The position numbers and the translations under genes were made by a program. Of a stretch of DNA of 64,000 nucleotides, positions 7,359 through 16,520 are shown one piece after another. Position 1 is the stretch's first letter, and every line of letters begins with the position of its first letter. The notes beneath the pieces are model-generated. The model was not told where the DNA came from. It searched no databases and saw nothing but the letters and a program-made list of their open reading frames with translations. The stretch spans positions 62,001 through 126,000 of the forward strand of contig NZ_JAEMNX010000001.1 of NCBI RefSeq assembly GCF_016463975.1. Reading direction: 5' to 3'. Source of the DNA: Marinomonas transparens (lineage in GTDB: Bacteria > Pseudomonadota > Gammaproteobacteria > Pseudomonadales > Marinomonadaceae).

Positions 7359-9305
7359 ATGAGAAACAAAACAAGCCTGAAAGAAGTCGAATTACGGGAA
7401 GCCTTACGCCTTTTATACGCCAATGTTAGTGCGGGTTCCTTTGTCTCCTTCCTTGTGAGTACTTCTCTTGTATTTGGCTTTGAGTTTGATTCTGAAGACC
7501 AAGAATACACTGACCATAAAATTATTTGGTGGGTCCTGATGATGGTGTTTATATCATTACGCCATTTAGACTCCGTTCTATATCAAAAGGAAGTCTATAA
7601 AAACCTCTTCTCACTACAACAAGATATACTGCGTTTTACTGTTTTTGCTTCTATGGGAGCCAGTATCTGGAGCGCCTATGCACTATACTTTTTCCCCTTT
7701 TCAAGCCCAGATGAGTTGACAGTCACCATCATAGTTATCTGTGGCATGGCCGCGGGTGGCGCAAATCTCTGGTCTGCCCATCAATTTACCGCCGTCACTT
7801 ATGCGCTCATTATATTAGGGCCCCTAGCGGTATTACTGCTACTGTCGGAGGATTCACACCAGCATTTACTAGGCTTAATTGGCTTAGGATTTACTTTTGT
7901 AATGATGTTATCTGCTCATAAGACATCTTCTTTTACTAAAGATGCTATTCATCTAAAAACTCAGCACCTCCAATTATTGCGGGATATGGAGAAAAAGGTT
8001 GAGCTACGTACTCAAGAAATTTATCGGCTTTCTAATATCGACCCGTTAACGGGGCTATTGAATCGCAACGCTTTTCTCAAAGAGCTCAACCACATGGTTG
8101 CTGTAAACCCATCAACCTCTTTAGCTCTGTTGTTTATTGATCTGGATGGCTTTAAACAAATCAATGACAGCATGGGCCACGAAGTCGGCGACAAGGTCAT
8201 TAAAGATACCTCTTCGCGAATCGCTTCATTATGCAAAGGCTCTCTTCTTTTATGTCGCTGGGGCGGCGATGAGTTCTTGGTAGTACTCAACTATGAAAGC
8301 CATGAACAAACTCATCACTTTGCTCAACAAATCATAACAGCGGTTAGCTCTCCTCATATTACTAAACAATCCCAAACTTGGATTGGGGCAACCATTGGTG
8401 TGGCTTTATACCCAGAACACGGCACCCACCATGACAGCCTGATTCAAAATGCCGATATGGCGATGTACCATCAGAAGCGTGTTGAAAAGGGTCAAGTTGG
8501 CTACTTCAACGAATCACTACGCCAGCGTTTAATACGCGAACGTTTGCTCAGTGATCGACTGTCCACCGCCATTGAAGAAAATGCTTTGCGGTTAGTCTTT
8601 CAGCCTATTTTAGAAAGCCAGACCGGTAAGGTAACGGGTCTAGAGGCATTACTCAGGTGGCACCTTGATGGCGAAGAAGTGGCGCCCGTAGAATTTATTC
8701 CTTTAGCAGAACAATATGGTCTGATCAAGACCATAGGTTTATGGGTAATAGAACAGGCCTGCCTACAAAGCATCAGCTTATCGAAAGGGTCTCAACCTCC
8801 TTCAGTCAGTGTGAATGTCTCTGTCATACAACTGCAAGACCATAACTTTGCCAGTCAGGTTCAAAGCTTACTCACTCGTTTACAATTTGACCCTAGCTTA
8901 CTACTCATAGAAATCACCGAATCCGTTTTTGCTACGGACCAAAAGACACTTTTAGAGCAGATACAAGCTCTACAGAAGCTTAATATCAAAATATCTATTG
9001 ATGATTTTGGAACAGGCTACTCATCCCTTTCTAGTATGCAAAACTTGGGAGCTGACATTATCAAAATTGATAAAAGCTTCATCAATAAAATCGATAGCAC
9101 GGGTTTGAGCATCATCAAGGCGGTGATGGAAATTGCCCATTCCATGGGCCTTAGAGTCGTTGCAGAAGGAGTGGAAACCGCTGAACAAGAAAAAATACTT
9201 AAGGACATTGGAGCACACCTTTTACAAGGCTACCACCTTTGCCGACCTTTAGAAGCTGAGCAACTGACTGAGTATCTCGACTCAAGTACTGAGCAGAAAA
9301 TTTAA
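7359..9305 (+). CDS. Membrane-anchored GGDEF-EAL protein
   Basis: A 648-residue c-di-GMP enzyme. Residues about 25-190 contain several hydrophobic segments (a membrane sensor region of no family I recognise), followed by a short coiled linker. The GGDEF domain has an intact GGDEF at 302-306, and the EAL domain has EAL at 429-431 plus DDFGTGYSSL. Both active-site motifs look intact, so it could be bifunctional or switch between synthesis and breakdown. The RxxD inhibitory site expected just before GGDEF is absent. AGGAG lies six bases before the ATG. It is a single gene, divergent from gcvR. Confidence 0.93.
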   Translation: MRNKTSLKEVELREALRLLYANVSAGSFVSFLVSTSLVFGFEFDSEDQEYTDHKIIWWVLMMVFISLRHLDSVLYQKEVYKNLFSLQQDILRFTVFASMGASIWSAYALYFFPFSSPDELTVTIIVICGMAAGGANLWSAHQFTAVTYALIILGPLAVLLLLSEDSHQHLLGLIGLGFTFVMMLSAHKTSSFTKDAIHLKTQHLQLLRDMEKKVELRTQEIYRLSNIDPLTGLLNRNAFLKELNHMVAVNPSTSLALLFIDLDGFKQINDSMGHEVGDKVIKDTSSRIASLCKGSLLLCRWGGDEFLVVLNYESHEQTHHFAQQIITAVSSPHITKQSQTWIGATIGVALYPEHGTHHDSLIQNADMAMYHQKRVEKGQVGYFNESLRQRLIRERLLSDRLSTAIEENALRLVFQPILESQTGKVTGLEALLRWHLDGEEVAPVEFIPLAEQYGLIKTIGLWVIEQACLQSISLSKGSQPPSVSVNVSVIQLQDHNFASQVQSLLTRLQFDPSLLLIEITESVFATDQKTLLEQIQALQKLNIKISIDDFGTGYSSLSSMQNLGADIIKIDKSFINKIDSTGLSIIKAVMEIAHSMGLRVVAEGVETAEQEKILKDIGAHLLQGYHLCRPLEAEQLTEYLDSSTEQKI

Positions 9306-9399
9306 GACGCTTACTCATTGCTTTCTCAAATGCTCACTTGAAGTTTCGTATAAATCAACCATATAAGTTGCATACCTCACCTAATTAAGGAACTTCAAC

Positions 9400-10038
9400 A
9401 TGTCGAATTTATTAGACAAACTAAACTGGCGTTACGCCACAAAAAAGATGGACGCGACAAAAGCCGTTGAGCAAGAAAAAGTAGACCGCATTCTAGAAGC
9501 CGTTCGCCTTACTGCGACCTCAAGCGGCCTTCAGCCTTACGAAGTGATCGTGGTTAAAAACAAAGAACTACGTGAAGCCATTGTACCAAACGCGTGGAAC
9601 CAAGCACAAATCACAGATGGCTCTCACCTATTGGTTTTTGCAGCGTGGGATAACTACACAGAAGAACGCATTAACCACATGTTCGACCTTGTTAATAATG
9701 AACGTGGCTTTTCTAACGAAGGCTGGGAAAACTATCGCCAGATGTTATTAGGCGCTTATCCAAAACGTGACGCAGAAGTGAATTACCAGCACGCGGCTCG
9801 CCAAGCCTATATTGGTCTGGGTACTGCGCTCATTGCGGCGGCAGAAGAAGGTGTAGACAGCACGCCAATGGAGGGCTTCGATCCTGCGAAAGTAGACGAA
9901 ATCCTAGGTTTGACGGAACGTGGCTTACGCTCGGTTGTTTTACTACCGCTTGGTTACCGTGCCGATGACGGTGACTGGCTAAAAGGTCTAAAGAAAGTTC
10001 GCCGCTCAAAAGAAGAGTTCATCACAGAAATGAACTAA
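9400..10038 (+). CDS. Nitroreductase family NAD(P)H-dependent oxidoreductase
   Basis: A 212-residue FMN-dependent oxidoreductase of the NfsB type. The N-terminal NWRYATKKMDATKAV and LTATSSGLQPYEVIVV segments form the usual FMN-phosphate binding region. AYIGLGTALIAAAEEGVDSTPMEGF is the conserved helix and loop near the flavin. Such enzymes reduce nitroaromatics, quinones or flavins, but the natural substrate cannot be read from sequence. It stands alone, with an AAGGAACTT-type ribosome binding site upstream and a strong terminator behind. Confidence 0.9.
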   Translation: MSNLLDKLNWRYATKKMDATKAVEQEKVDRILEAVRLTATSSGLQPYEVIVVKNKELREAIVPNAWNQAQITDGSHLLVFAAWDNYTEERINHMFDLVNNERGFSNEGWENYRQMLLGAYPKRDAEVNYQHAARQAYIGLGTALIAAAEEGVDSTPMEGFDPAKVDEILGLTERGLRSVVLLPLGYRADDGDWLKGLKKVRRSKEEFITEMN

Positions 10039-10056
10039 CCTTCTCTTCACAAAAGC

Positions 10057-10086
10057 AAAAACGTCGGTTCATATCCGACGTTTTTC
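10057..10086 (+). terminator. Intrinsic terminator after the nitroreductase
   Basis: AAAAACGTCGG pairs with CCGACGTTTTT around a short loop and runs into T residues. Confidence 0.9.
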
Positions 10087-10478
10087 TTACCGCCGCTGTT
10101 AGCCGCTAACCGTGAGTAAAGCAATTGCCCTTTCTTTCGGGCCCGAAAAGCAACCCCTTTCCACATAGATTGCTTTACAAGTTTCAAAGCTTGGACTCAA
10201 AATAGCCCTTTGCGTGATTGACAGTGACTACGCTGATAACCAGATCCACACTCTCCCCCCCCTCAATCTCCCTAGAGAAAGAGGCTTTGCAAAATTAAGT
10301 CAGTATTTAGAGAGCCCACATATTGACCAGACATACCCCTTAAGCTAGCTTTCACTATCAGAAAACCAGTTACTCTATGCGTTAAAAAAAGCCTATTTTA
10401 AGGCGTAATACCCCCATCTAAAAATAACGACAACTTAGCTCGTGTTTGCCCAACGAGCTCTTTATAAAAGGCACCAAC
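10087..10478. other. Spacer upstream of amylosucrase
   Basis: About 390 bases without a supported gene. It contains a pyrimidine tract near 10251-10280 and a small hairpin GCCTATTTTAAGGC near 10390-10403. I found no operator that I recognise. AAGG at 10468-10471 serves the amylosucrase start. Confidence 0.45.
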
Positions 10479-12392
10479 ATGGTAATTGACTTATCTTTTG
10501 AGTCGACAAAAACACACCAACGTCTTCTATCAGAATTGGATTTAAGTCACCTCACAGCAACACAAAAAGCGTCTTTCATTGGCCGCTTAGAATCCGGCTT
10601 TGAACCACTTTTCACTCAGTTATATCCGCTGTATGGCAATTGCTTTGATCTCTATTATCATCTCAAAGTATTACTGCAGTCTTTCGCCGATTTTCAGAAA
10701 AAAAAACGCCCAGTACAAATTAAAGACAACTCAGAATTCTGGTTTGAATCCAATAAAAATGTTGGCATTGCGGTATATGTGGATTTACTGGCTGATGATC
10801 TAGGCTCGCTCATCGATAAAATCCCATACTTTGAATCCTTGGGTATCAACTACCTGCACCTGATGCCGCTTTATTCAGCCCCAGAAGGCAACAGTGACGG
10901 TGGCTACGCCATTTCAGACTATCGAACCGTCTCGCCTAACTTGGGCACCAACAAAGACTTAAAAGATTTGGCCTCTGCTTTACATAAAAAAAGCATTCGC
11001 ATGGTCTTAGACTTTGTCTTTAACCACACTTCAGACGAACACCGTTGGGCCGAAGCCGCAAAGCAAGGCGATAAAGAATTCCAAGGGTATTACTACTTCA
11101 TGGACGAACAAGAAGCATCCGAATACAACCAAACGGTGCGAGAAATTTTTCCACAAATTCGTCGTGGTAGTTTTACCCATTACCCAGAATTAAACAGCCA
11201 TGTATGGACCACCTTTAACTCCTTCCAATGGGATTTGAATTACTCCAACCCTGCGGTATTCGTCGCGGTCGTCGAAGAAATGCTGCACCTTATCTTAAAT
11301 GGCTGCGATGTGTTACGCCTGGATGCTCTGGCCTTTGTGTGGAAAGAAAAAGGCACAGTGTGTGAAAACCTCCCCAAAGCTCACAACCTGATTAAAGCCT
11401 TCAAAGCCTGTTTGGACATTGCCGCGCCTAAAGTCGTCTTTAAGTCAGAAGCCATTGTGCACCCAGATGAAGTGAACAAATACATAGGTGCGGACGAATG
11501 CACACTTTCGTACAACCCATTGATGATGGCATTGTTGTGGGAGAGTCTGGCAACCCGTCAAACACAGCTGTTATATCAATCCCTTGAGCGTAGTTTTCAA
11601 ATTCCAGAGCATACGACATGGATTAACTACATTCGCTGCCATGACGACATTGGCTGGTTATGGGATGACGCGATCTCAGATCGACTTGGCATAAATGGTT
11701 ACGGCCATCGCCACTTCTTAAATCAATTTTATACAGGCCAGTTTGAAGGCGCTTTCGCCGCGGGTGTGCCTTTCCAAGAAAACCCAGTCAATGGCGACTG
11801 CCGAGTATGCGGAACCTTGGCTTCTTTAGCAGGTGTTGAAAAGGCTGTTGCACAAAATGACCCTGTATTGCTTGATCATGCGATCAAACGCATTCGCGTC
11901 TTAAACGGCATCAACTTCAGCATGCCGGGGATTCCACTTCTCTATCAAGGGGACGATCTTGGTGTTCTAAACAACGATGATTACCTAGCCGATCCAGCGA
12001 AAGAAGAAGATAGCCGTTGGGTACATCGTAAAAAGCTAACAGGGAAGGATTTCGCTCTTGCCGAGGACCCAACAACACCGCAAGGTCAAATCGCTAAGCT
12101 CATCCGTGACATGATCCAGATTCGCAAAGGAAATACTATTTTCGCCGCTCAAGAATTTGAACTCATCACACTGAACAGCGGACACCTGTTTGCCTTTAAG
12201 CGCCGCTCTGCTAACAAAACCCTAGTCGTTGTCGCCAATATGAGTGAGCACCTAATTCAACTTACCGCACCGTTAAGTGAGCACCTTGGACAAGACTCTG
12301 CATACAACCTCCTAAGCAACGAGAACATTGACCTCCTTGCCCTTGAAAAAATTCAACCGTTGGATATTCTTTGGTTAACCAATGCTGAGTAA
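10479..12392 (+). CDS. Amylosucrase-like GH13 glucosyltransferase
   Basis: A 637-residue GH13 enzyme that resembles amylosucrase (EC 2.4.1.4) over its full length; Neisseria amylosucrase is about 636 residues. The expected catalytic residues are in place: nucleophile D282 in VLRLDALAF, acid/base E324 in FKSEAIV and D389 in CHDDIGW. Other family segments include VLDFVFNHTSDEH and FPQIRRGSFTHYPEL. The enzyme makes alpha-1,4-glucan from sucrose with release of fructose. No signal peptide is seen, so it should be cytoplasmic. The start ATG at 10479 follows AAGG; the TTG at 10446 is less likely. No sucrose uptake or glycogen gene is nearby. Sucrose hydrolase or phosphorylase activity is the alternative. 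Confidence 0.9.
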   Translation: MVIDLSFESTKTHQRLLSELDLSHLTATQKASFIGRLESGFEPLFTQLYPLYGNCFDLYYHLKVLLQSFADFQKKKRPVQIKDNSEFWFESNKNVGIAVYVDLLADDLGSLIDKIPYFESLGINYLHLMPLYSAPEGNSDGGYAISDYRTVSPNLGTNKDLKDLASALHKKSIRMVLDFVFNHTSDEHRWAEAAKQGDKEFQGYYYFMDEQEASEYNQTVREIFPQIRRGSFTHYPELNSHVWTTFNSFQWDLNYSNPAVFVAVVEEMLHLILNGCDVLRLDALAFVWKEKGTVCENLPKAHNLIKAFKACLDIAAPKVVFKSEAIVHPDEVNKYIGADECTLSYNPLMMALLWESLATRQTQLLYQSLERSFQIPEHTTWINYIRCHDDIGWLWDDAISDRLGINGYGHRHFLNQFYTGQFEGAFAAGVPFQENPVNGDCRVCGTLASLAGVEKAVAQNDPVLLDHAIKRIRVLNGINFSMPGIPLLYQGDDLGVLNNDDYLADPAKEEDSRWVHRKKLTGKDFALAEDPTTPQGQIAKLIRDMIQIRKGNTIFAAQEFELITLNSGHLFAFKRRSANKTLVVVANMSEHLIQLTAPLSEHLGQDSAYNLLSNENIDLLALEKIQPLDILWLTNAE

Positions 12393-12410
12393 GGTTTAGA
12401 CAAAATCAAC

Positions 12411-12454
12411 AGCAAAAAAAACGGATTCACCTGTCAGTGAATCCGTTTTTATTT
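12411..12454. terminator. Bidirectional terminator between amylosucrase and yheV
   Basis: AAAACGGATTCAC pairs with GTGAATCCGTTTT around a six-base loop. A and T runs on the two sides mean it can work for the rightward amylosucrase and the leftward yheV gene. Confidence 0.88.
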
Positions 12455-12466
12455 AAAAGGCTCGCT

Positions 12467-12727
12467 TTAGTGCTTTGTCATACCAGAATTAGGGATAAAG
12501 TTAATCACCACTTCTTCCGCTTCTGGCGCGCTACTATGGGGTGTATTTACCCGTGTTGGAATCTCAGTAGGCTGTGCCTGTACAACGGTCGATTGGGCAT
12601 CTTCATAGCCACAGGAAATACATTCACGGTATTGCTTCTCCGCATCATCATCACGCCATGCGCGAATCTTATCCATCTCACTACAACGGGGGCAAACGGC
12701 ACCCGCAATAAAGCGTTTTACTGTCAT
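12467..12727 (-). CDS. yheV: YheV-like zinc-ribbon protein
   Basis: An 86-residue protein with two CxxC pairs, CPRC near residue 12 and CISC near residue 37, forming a probable zinc ribbon at the N-terminus, then a Pro/Ser/Glu-rich tail. The ATG at 12727 gives MTVKRFIAGAVCPRC, the usual YheV start; the longer reading frame upstream runs into the spacer. It lies 46 bases downstream of prlC on the same strand, the arrangement seen in many gammaproteobacteria. Its molecular role is unknown. Confidence 0.8.
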   Translation of the reverse strand: MTVKRFIAGAVCPRCSEMDKIRAWRDDDAEKQYRECISCGYEDAQSTVVQAQPTEIPTRVNTPHSSAPEAEEVVINFIPNSGMTKH

Positions 12728-12773
12728 AACCTTATCTACCCTATGAATTACCGCGTCCTTGCAGTGCAAAAAT

Positions 12774-14804
12774 TTAAGCGGCAATACCACTGTGTCTCAA
12801 CAGAGCATCAGTGCTTGGTTCACGGCCACGAAATTCAATAAATAAATCCGCTGCGGGGCGAGAACCGCCATTTGCCAATATGGTATCACGGAAGTGAGCC
12901 CCGGTATTCGCATTGAAAATACCGTCTTCTTCAAATTTCGAAAAGGCATCAGCAGATAACACTTCTGCCCATTTGTAGCTGTAATAACCTGCCGCATAAC
13001 CGCCTGCAAAGATATGCGAGAAACTATTCTGAAAGCGATTAAACCCTGGCGGTCTAGTAACAGAGACCTGACTACGCACGTCTTCCAATATAGCCTGTAC
13101 ACTTAGTCCTGCGTGATATTCCCTATGGATGCGGAAATCAAATAAAGAGAACTCCAATTGACGCACCATTTGCATTCCCGATTGGAAATTTTTCGCGGCC
13201 ATCATTTTATCCAATAGATCTTTTGGCAGCGGCTCATTGGTTTCATAATGACCGGAAATATAAGCCAAAGCTTCTGGCTCCCAACACCAATTCTCCATAA
13301 ACTGACTAGGTAACTCGACCGCATCCCATGCCACACCATTAATACCCGATACCGATGACACCTCAACTTGAGTCAACATATGATGCAAACCATGACCAAA
13401 CTCATGAAATAACGTAGTCACTTCATCATGGGTAAGCAAGGCAGGTTTATCACCAATAGGTGGCGTAAAGTTACAAACTAAATAGGCGATTGGAAGCTGC
13501 AAACGGTCATCGCTCAAACGACGGCGAGTACGACATGAATCCATCCAAGCACCACCCCGCTTTCCTTCACGGGCATAAGGATCTAGATAGAAGCGTGCAA
13601 TATCTTCTCCATTCTTGCTGATAGTAAATAGCTGCAAGTCGTTGTTGTAACTATCAAATTCATCTTCTTCACGAATATCCACACCAAACAAGGTTTGTGC
13701 CACGTGAAACAAACCGGATAGCACCTTATTCATTGGAAAATAAGGTCGAAGGGTTTCTTGAGAAAGATCATATTTGTGTTGGCGCAATTTTTCCGCGTAA
13801 TAAGACATATCCCAAGCATTTAATTCTGATACACCATTTTCATCTTTCGCATAGGCTTTCAATTGCGCAAGATCCTGTTCTGCCGATGATCTTGATTGTT
13901 TCGCAAGGTTTTCTAAAAAGTCGATCACTTGCTGCCCGTTGTCCGCCATTTTAGTCGCAACGGATAACTCAGCGTAATTATCAAAACCTAATATCTGTGC
14001 CATTTCATGACGTAACGACAAGATTTCATCAATTAAAGGCGTATTATCAAACTTGATATCGCCACCTTGATCAGAGGCCCGGGTCGAATAAGCTCGGTAC
14101 ATTTCCTCACGCAAAGCGGCGTTATCAGCATAACTCATCACTGGAATATAGGAGGGTAGGTCTAGGGTAAATAACCAACCGTCTTTTTCTTTTGCTGTGG
14201 CCATTTGCTTAGCTTGTGCAAGGGCCGATTCTGGTAGACCCGCCAGCTCTTCTTCATCCGTAATCAACTTGCTCCATGCTTGTGTCGCATCCAATACGTT
14301 TTCCCCAAACTGGCTGCCAAGTTCAGACAACCGCTGACTAATCTCCCCGTAACGCTTTTTCGCCTCACCTTCCAAACCAACACCAGACAGCTCAAAGTCA
14401 CGAATCGTCTGTGTTAATGATTCAATTTGAGCCGCTGTTAAGCTTTTCGCAGCATCACTTTCCGCTAATAATTTGTAAGCTTGATAAAGCGCCTTATTCT
14501 GACCAAGGTCGGTGTAGAACTGGGTCAACTTTGGCAAGCAAGCATTGTAGGCCGTACGCATTTCAGGGGTATTTTTAACAGAGTTCAAATGGCTAATAGG
14601 TGACCAAAAATTATTTAAGTCATCTTGTAATTGATCCAATGGCAACACCAAACTTTGCCAAGTTGGCTCACTATTCTTGCTCACGCAAGCTTCAATGGCG
14701 CTTTGATTGCTGGTCAGGAGTGTCTCTAGATCTGCCTCAATACTGGCAACATCAACGCTAGAAAAACGTGGAAGGCTTGTCGCGTCCCATACAGACTGTG
14801 GCAT
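12774..14804 (-). CDS. prlC: Oligopeptidase A (M3 metallopeptidase)
   Basis: A 676-residue cytoplasmic zinc peptidase of family M3, close to the 680 residues of E. coli oligopeptidase A. The zinc-binding signature HEFGHGLHHM is present at about residue 463, after the conserved region LLTHDEVTTLFHEFGHG. The C-terminal half contains SHIFAGGYAAGYYSYKWAEV, another family hallmark. It degrades oligopeptides, including cleaved signal peptides. It probably forms an operon with yheV downstream and is divergent from the gamma-carbonic-anhydrase-like gene. Confidence 0.95.
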   Translation of the reverse strand: MPQSVWDATSLPRFSSVDVASIEADLETLLTSNQSAIEACVSKNSEPTWQSLVLPLDQLQDDLNNFWSPISHLNSVKNTPEMRTAYNACLPKLTQFYTDLGQNKALYQAYKLLAESDAAKSLTAAQIESLTQTIRDFELSGVGLEGEAKKRYGEISQRLSELGSQFGENVLDATQAWSKLITDEEELAGLPESALAQAKQMATAKEKDGWLFTLDLPSYIPVMSYADNAALREEMYRAYSTRASDQGGDIKFDNTPLIDEILSLRHEMAQILGFDNYAELSVATKMADNGQQVIDFLENLAKQSRSSAEQDLAQLKAYAKDENGVSELNAWDMSYYAEKLRQHKYDLSQETLRPYFPMNKVLSGLFHVAQTLFGVDIREEDEFDSYNNDLQLFTISKNGEDIARFYLDPYAREGKRGGAWMDSCRTRRRLSDDRLQLPIAYLVCNFTPPIGDKPALLTHDEVTTLFHEFGHGLHHMLTQVEVSSVSGINGVAWDAVELPSQFMENWCWEPEALAYISGHYETNEPLPKDLLDKMMAAKNFQSGMQMVRQLEFSLFDFRIHREYHAGLSVQAILEDVRSQVSVTRPPGFNRFQNSFSHIFAGGYAAGYYSYKWAEVLSADAFSKFEEDGIFNANTGAHFRDTILANGGSRPAADLFIEFRGREPSTDALLRHSGIAA

Positions 14805-14994
14805 ATCGTGGTATCCTTTAATGAAATTTTGGTGCCTTTAAATTCAGCATTTTCGCCCTCTTACACAGTTGTCATTAACCTGACACGCTAAGAAGGTATT
14901 AATAATCACATGTTCATTTAGTATGTGGTGTTTGTCGTTTTTCAATGCACACTCTTCATTTATAAGAAAACATTCTAAGAGAGGGTTAGAGTTT

Positions 14995-15552
14995 ATGGTT
15001 ATGAAATCTTTCCGTGGCAATACGCCACAACTTGGCGAACGTGTTTGGGTGGATGATAGCGCAGTATTGATTGGTGATGTAACCATTGGTGACGACAGCT
15101 CAGTTTGGCCTCTCGTGGCGATTCGTGGGGACATGCATCACATTCGCATCGGTGCCCGCACCAGCATCCAAGACAATTCTTGCCTACATATCACCCACGC
15201 CAGCCATTACAAGCCTGAAGGCCACCCACTTTCCATTGGCGACGATGTGACTGTTGGTCATATGGCCATGCTACATGGCTGTGAAATCGGCAACCGCGTT
15301 CTGGTAGGAATGGGAACGACGATTCTGGATGGCGCCGTCATAGAAGACGAAGTCATCATAGGTGCAGGCTCTCTCGTGCCTCCGGGCAAGCGCTTAGAAT
15401 CCGGTTATATGTATCTAGGCTCTCCAGTAAAACAGGTTCGTCCATTAAGCAAAGCGGAGATCGAATACTTCCAATACGCTGGTTTAAACTACGTCAAACT
15501 CAAAGACGAATACTTAGTGGATGCGGAACTTATTACGAAGGAAAAGGACTGA
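14995..15552 (+). CDS. Gamma-carbonic anhydrase family protein (YrdA-like)
   Basis: A 185-residue left-handed beta-helix protein built from hexapeptide repeats (for example VLIGDVTIGDDSSVWPLVAI). Histidines in HITHASH and VGHMAMLHGC correspond to the metal ligands of gamma-class carbonic anhydrases. YrdA-type relatives bind zinc, but many lack measurable carbonic anhydrase activity, so the reaction is left open. I chose the ATG at 14995 behind a GA-rich ribosome binding site; the ATG at 15001 is equally possible. The frame extends upstream without support. Confidence 0.9.
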   Translation: MVMKSFRGNTPQLGERVWVDDSAVLIGDVTIGDDSSVWPLVAIRGDMHHIRIGARTSIQDNSCLHITHASHYKPEGHPLSIGDDVTVGHMAMLHGCEIGNRVLVGMGTTILDGAVIEDEVIIGAGSLVPPGKRLESGYMYLGSPVKQVRPLSKAEIEYFQYAGLNYVKLKDEYLVDAELITKEKD

Positions 15553-15585
15553 CTTCAAAGAAAGTGCAAAAATCGTTTCCATTTT

Positions 15586-15612
15586 TGTAAGAAAGTTCAA
15601 AACCATTACGTC
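15586..15612 (+). promoter_or_regulatory. Putative ECF sigma promoter of the sigma gene (P1)
   Basis: TGTAAG - 17 bases - CGTC, about 30 bases before the sigma factor ATG. The same arrangement, with a shared GTTC inside the spacer, occurs at 16494-16520 before the bufferin precursor. The layout fits a -35/-10 pair of an ECF sigma factor that controls its own gene. Confidence 0.55.
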
Positions 15613-15642
15613 TAACTTTAAGAAGAGACAGCCGAGGCTTAA

Positions 15643-16272
15643 ATGATCAATGCGAATATCCCTTCTGAAACAGAAAATGCATTTACCGCGGGTATTTTCC
15701 AAGATGCTGAATTTATAGAAGATCTACGTAACCAAATGCTTAAATTTGCAAAAATGCAGGTTAGGGATAGTCAGTTAGCAGAAGACGCCGTTCAGGAAGC
15801 CATGCTGTCGGCATACCAAAATATTGATCGCTTTGGTCGTCAAGCTGCATTTAAAACTTGGGTATTTTCTATCCTGAAGAACAAGGTCATTGATTTATTA
15901 CGTAAAGAAAAACGCCATGTGGGTGTTGAGCAGCTGGAAAATGGGCCAAACACTAATGGTGAAGCCCTAATCGATAATTTATTCGAGGAAAATGGACACT
16001 GGCAACAAAACGAGCGTCCGAAGAAATGGGATCAACCCGATCACGGTGTAGAGAATGAGCATTTTTGGCGTATTTTTGATGCTTGTTTAAATGCTTTACC
16101 CGAAAAATATGGCCGCCTATTTATGATGCGTGAATTTCTAGAAATGGATACACCAGAAATTTGTGATAACGAAGCCATGTCGATTAGTAATTTAAATGTC
16201 ACCCTGTACCGTGCTCGACTACGCTTAAGAGAGTGCCTAGAGGACAATTGGTTTCAAGCAGAGAGGTCTTAA
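15643..16272 (+). CDS. ECF-type RNA polymerase sigma factor of the bufferin locus
   Basis: A 209-residue sigma-70 family protein with only regions 2 and 4. Region 2 covers roughly residues 22-90 (SQLAEDAVQEAMLSAYQNI, then FKTWVFSILKNKVIDLLRKEKR). Region 4 covers about 140-195 (LPEKYGRLFMMREFLEMDTPEICDN). An extended linker of about 40 residues separates them. It is followed eight bases later by a zinc-finger anti-sigma gene and then by the bufferin genes, so it very probably controls them in response to metal stress. GAGG lies before the ATG. The family is clear; the inducing signal is inferred from context. Confidence 0.92.
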   Translation: MINANIPSETENAFTAGIFQDAEFIEDLRNQMLKFAKMQVRDSQLAEDAVQEAMLSAYQNIDRFGRQAAFKTWVFSILKNKVIDLLRKEKRHVGVEQLENGPNTNGEALIDNLFEENGHWQQNERPKKWDQPDHGVENEHFWRIFDACLNALPEKYGRLFMMREFLEMDTPEICDNEAMSISNLNVTLYRARLRLRECLEDNWFQAERS

Positions 16273-16280
16273 TAAACACT

Positions 16281-16472
16281 ATGATGAAATGTAAAGAAGC
16301 CACACAACTGCTCTCTGAGAAACTGGACCGCCCTCTCGCGACCAAAGAAAAAGTATCATTGGCCATGCATACCGCGATCTGCTCGCCATGCCGTCAGTTT
16401 GGTAAACAGATGGAAGAAATGCGTGAAATTTCAAAACGTTATATAAAAGGAAAGGACGCAACCACAAAATAA
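16281..16472 (+). CDS. Small zinc-finger anti-sigma factor
   Basis: A 63-residue protein with the zinc anti-sigma motif H-x3-C-x2-C (HTAICSPC) near residue 30 and another cysteine at MMKCKE. It has no membrane segment, so it should be a soluble cytoplasmic sensor that holds the ECF sigma factor inactive and releases it when its cysteines or metal change. The ATG at 16281 follows the sigma gene closely; the frame starting at 16233 lies inside the sigma gene. The last codons overlap a large A+T-rich hairpin. Confidence 0.85.
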   Translation: MMKCKEATQLLSEKLDRPLATKEKVSLAMHTAICSPCRQFGKQMEEMREISKRYIKGKDATTK

Positions 16473-16494
16473 AAAAATATTTTTACTTTGTGGT
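16461..16494 (+). other. A+T-rich stem-loop between the anti-sigma gene and bufA
   Basis: ACCACAAAATAAAAA and TTTTTACTTTGTGGT pair over 14 of 15 positions around a four-base loop. The hairpin covers the anti-sigma stop codon and ends on the first base of promoter P2. It could attenuate read-through or mark a processing site. Confidence 0.55.
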
Positions 16495-16520
16495 GTAATA
16501 AGTTCGTTAAAGCAAACGTC
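16494..16520 (+). promoter_or_regulatory. Putative ECF sigma promoter of the bufferin operon (P2)
   Basis: TGTAAT - 17 bases - CGTC, matching P1 at 15586-15612 in both elements and in spacing. It lies about 60 bases upstream of the bufferin precursor start, leaving a short leader. Confidence 0.55.

Noticed and set aside
12437-12841. 134-codon rightward frame over yheV
   Set aside because: It is antisense to yheV and the end of prlC, begins in the terminator and has no recognisable protein features.
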